Shown: piece after piece, positions 63,722 through 64,000 of the stretch
How the letters are laid out: each line of letters opens with the position of its first letter
How positions within the stretch are numbered: position 1 is the first letter of the stretch
Assembly: GCF_019973375.1 (NCBI RefSeq)
Contig: NZ_BPTV01000001.1
Coordinates: 2,435,104 to 2,499,103 of the forward strand
Origin: Prevotella lacticifex
GTDB taxonomy: Bacteria; Bacteroidota; Bacteroidia; Bacteroidales; Bacteroidaceae
Reading direction: 5' to 3'
DNA length: 64,000 bases
The notes under the pieces: generated by a model
The model's input: only the letters and a program-made list of their open reading frames with translations
What the model was told of the DNA's origin: nothing
Databases searched by the model: none
Program-made: the position numbers and the translations under genes

Positions 63722-64000
63722 CACACCACCGTACGTGCGGTTCCGCATACGGCGGTTTCGCGCTTATACACCTTATGGTGTGTGGCAAGTTGTTTTCAGC
63801 CATCCCTTCGAGTTACGTCACTTCTATTCTATTGTCGGATTCCGTCCTATCTTGTGAATAGAGAGTTCCTTTTCGGACATCTGACTACAAAAGACTCTCA
63901 AGGTAGCAGTCATTTACTGTTGCACTGCACGATTCAGTCCTTCCCTATAGGCACACGTGCCTTGGGTACTATGACCTCTGCTGACTTCTCACGGCAAGCT
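63722..64000 (-). mobile_element. Group II intron, domain V and upstream part (runs off the window)
   Basis: On the minus strand 63756-63725 folds as domain V: ACCGCCGTA pairs with TACGGTGGT, then TGCG/CGCA with a two-base CG bulge and a GAAC loop. About 200 bases upstream on that strand a frame reads CREKSAEVIVPKARVPIGKD and then stops, which resembles the region just before or at the start of intron-encoded reverse transcriptases. There is no room for a reverse transcriptase between this and domain V, so the intron is ORF-less or deleted there. Confidence 0.75.

Noticed and set aside
1..64000. tRNA, rRNA, known riboswitches
   Set aside because: No cloverleaf with a T-loop motif and CCA end, and no rRNA-like or common riboswitch core was seen; covariance searches were not possible.

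Overview
The window reads as chromosome of a Bacteroidales bacterium, most likely Prevotella-like (Prevotellaceae). The evidence is the repeated Bacteroidetes promoter pattern (TTTG, 19-20 bases, TAnnTTTG), a SusC/SusD outer-membrane pair, weak Shine-Dalgarno signals, a GC-rich-third-position codon style in the housekeeping genes, and an etfB-etfA-acyl-CoA dehydrogenase operon. No rRNA, tRNA or CRISPR array was found.

Layout. 0-2.4 kb: a large secreted beta-rich protein (minus strand), cut by the window edge. 3.4-6.1 kb: alaS. 7.9-10.7 kb: gdhA, an RlpA-like protein and a DKNYY-repeat protein. 11.8-15.5 kb: a divergent pair of operons, RecD-like helicase plus SprT-like protease (minus) against a 29-aa membrane peptide, a DUF3822 protein and rsmD (plus). 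16.7-18.0 kb: an AAA/DUF4143 ATPase gene boxed between 89-bp direct repeats. 19.5-22.9 kb: dnaG and cls. 23.1-26.8 kb: etfB, etfA, acyl-CoA dehydrogenase. 27.1-29.4 kb: a lipoprotein and a C1 aminopeptidase. 29.6-31.3 kb: a complete IS4-superfamily insertion sequence inserted in an older repeat. 31.8-36.2 kb: SusD and a short SusC. 36.4-39.6 kb: a membrane metallophosphoesterase and a glycine-zipper lipoprotein. 40.3-43.5 kb: cysK, metY and a DoxX protein, i.e. sulfur amino acid synthesis. 43.7-51.6 kb: an AAA ATPase/DUF4435 pair, then the dxs-trkA-trkH operon and a BASS-type transporter.

52.7-60.1 kb is an AT-rich acquired island: a small HTH regulator, an N6-adenine methylase, a C5-cytosine methylase, an McrB-like ATPase and a large PD-(D/E)XK nuclease, apparently one restriction-modification operon. 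Next to it is a nested mobile structure: a group II intron on the minus strand, whose 3' end is at about 60248 and which continues past the right edge, is split immediately 3' of its domain V by a RIT element (three consecutive tyrosine recombinases between about 95-bp inverted repeats).

The intergenic DNA is unusually rich in dispersed repeats: GGGGATAAACCCC-type hairpin modules, AAACGGWCCGTTT palindrome arrays, a structured repeat of about 630 bp present twice, large multibranched hairpins, and a family of promoter-bearing repeats with no obvious gene downstream. These explain most of the gene-free stretches and are the least described material here. The best candidates for unusual biology are the hybrid restriction island, the RIT-in-intron nest, the repeat-boxed ATPase, the ATPase/DUF4435 pair and the promoter-bearing repeats.
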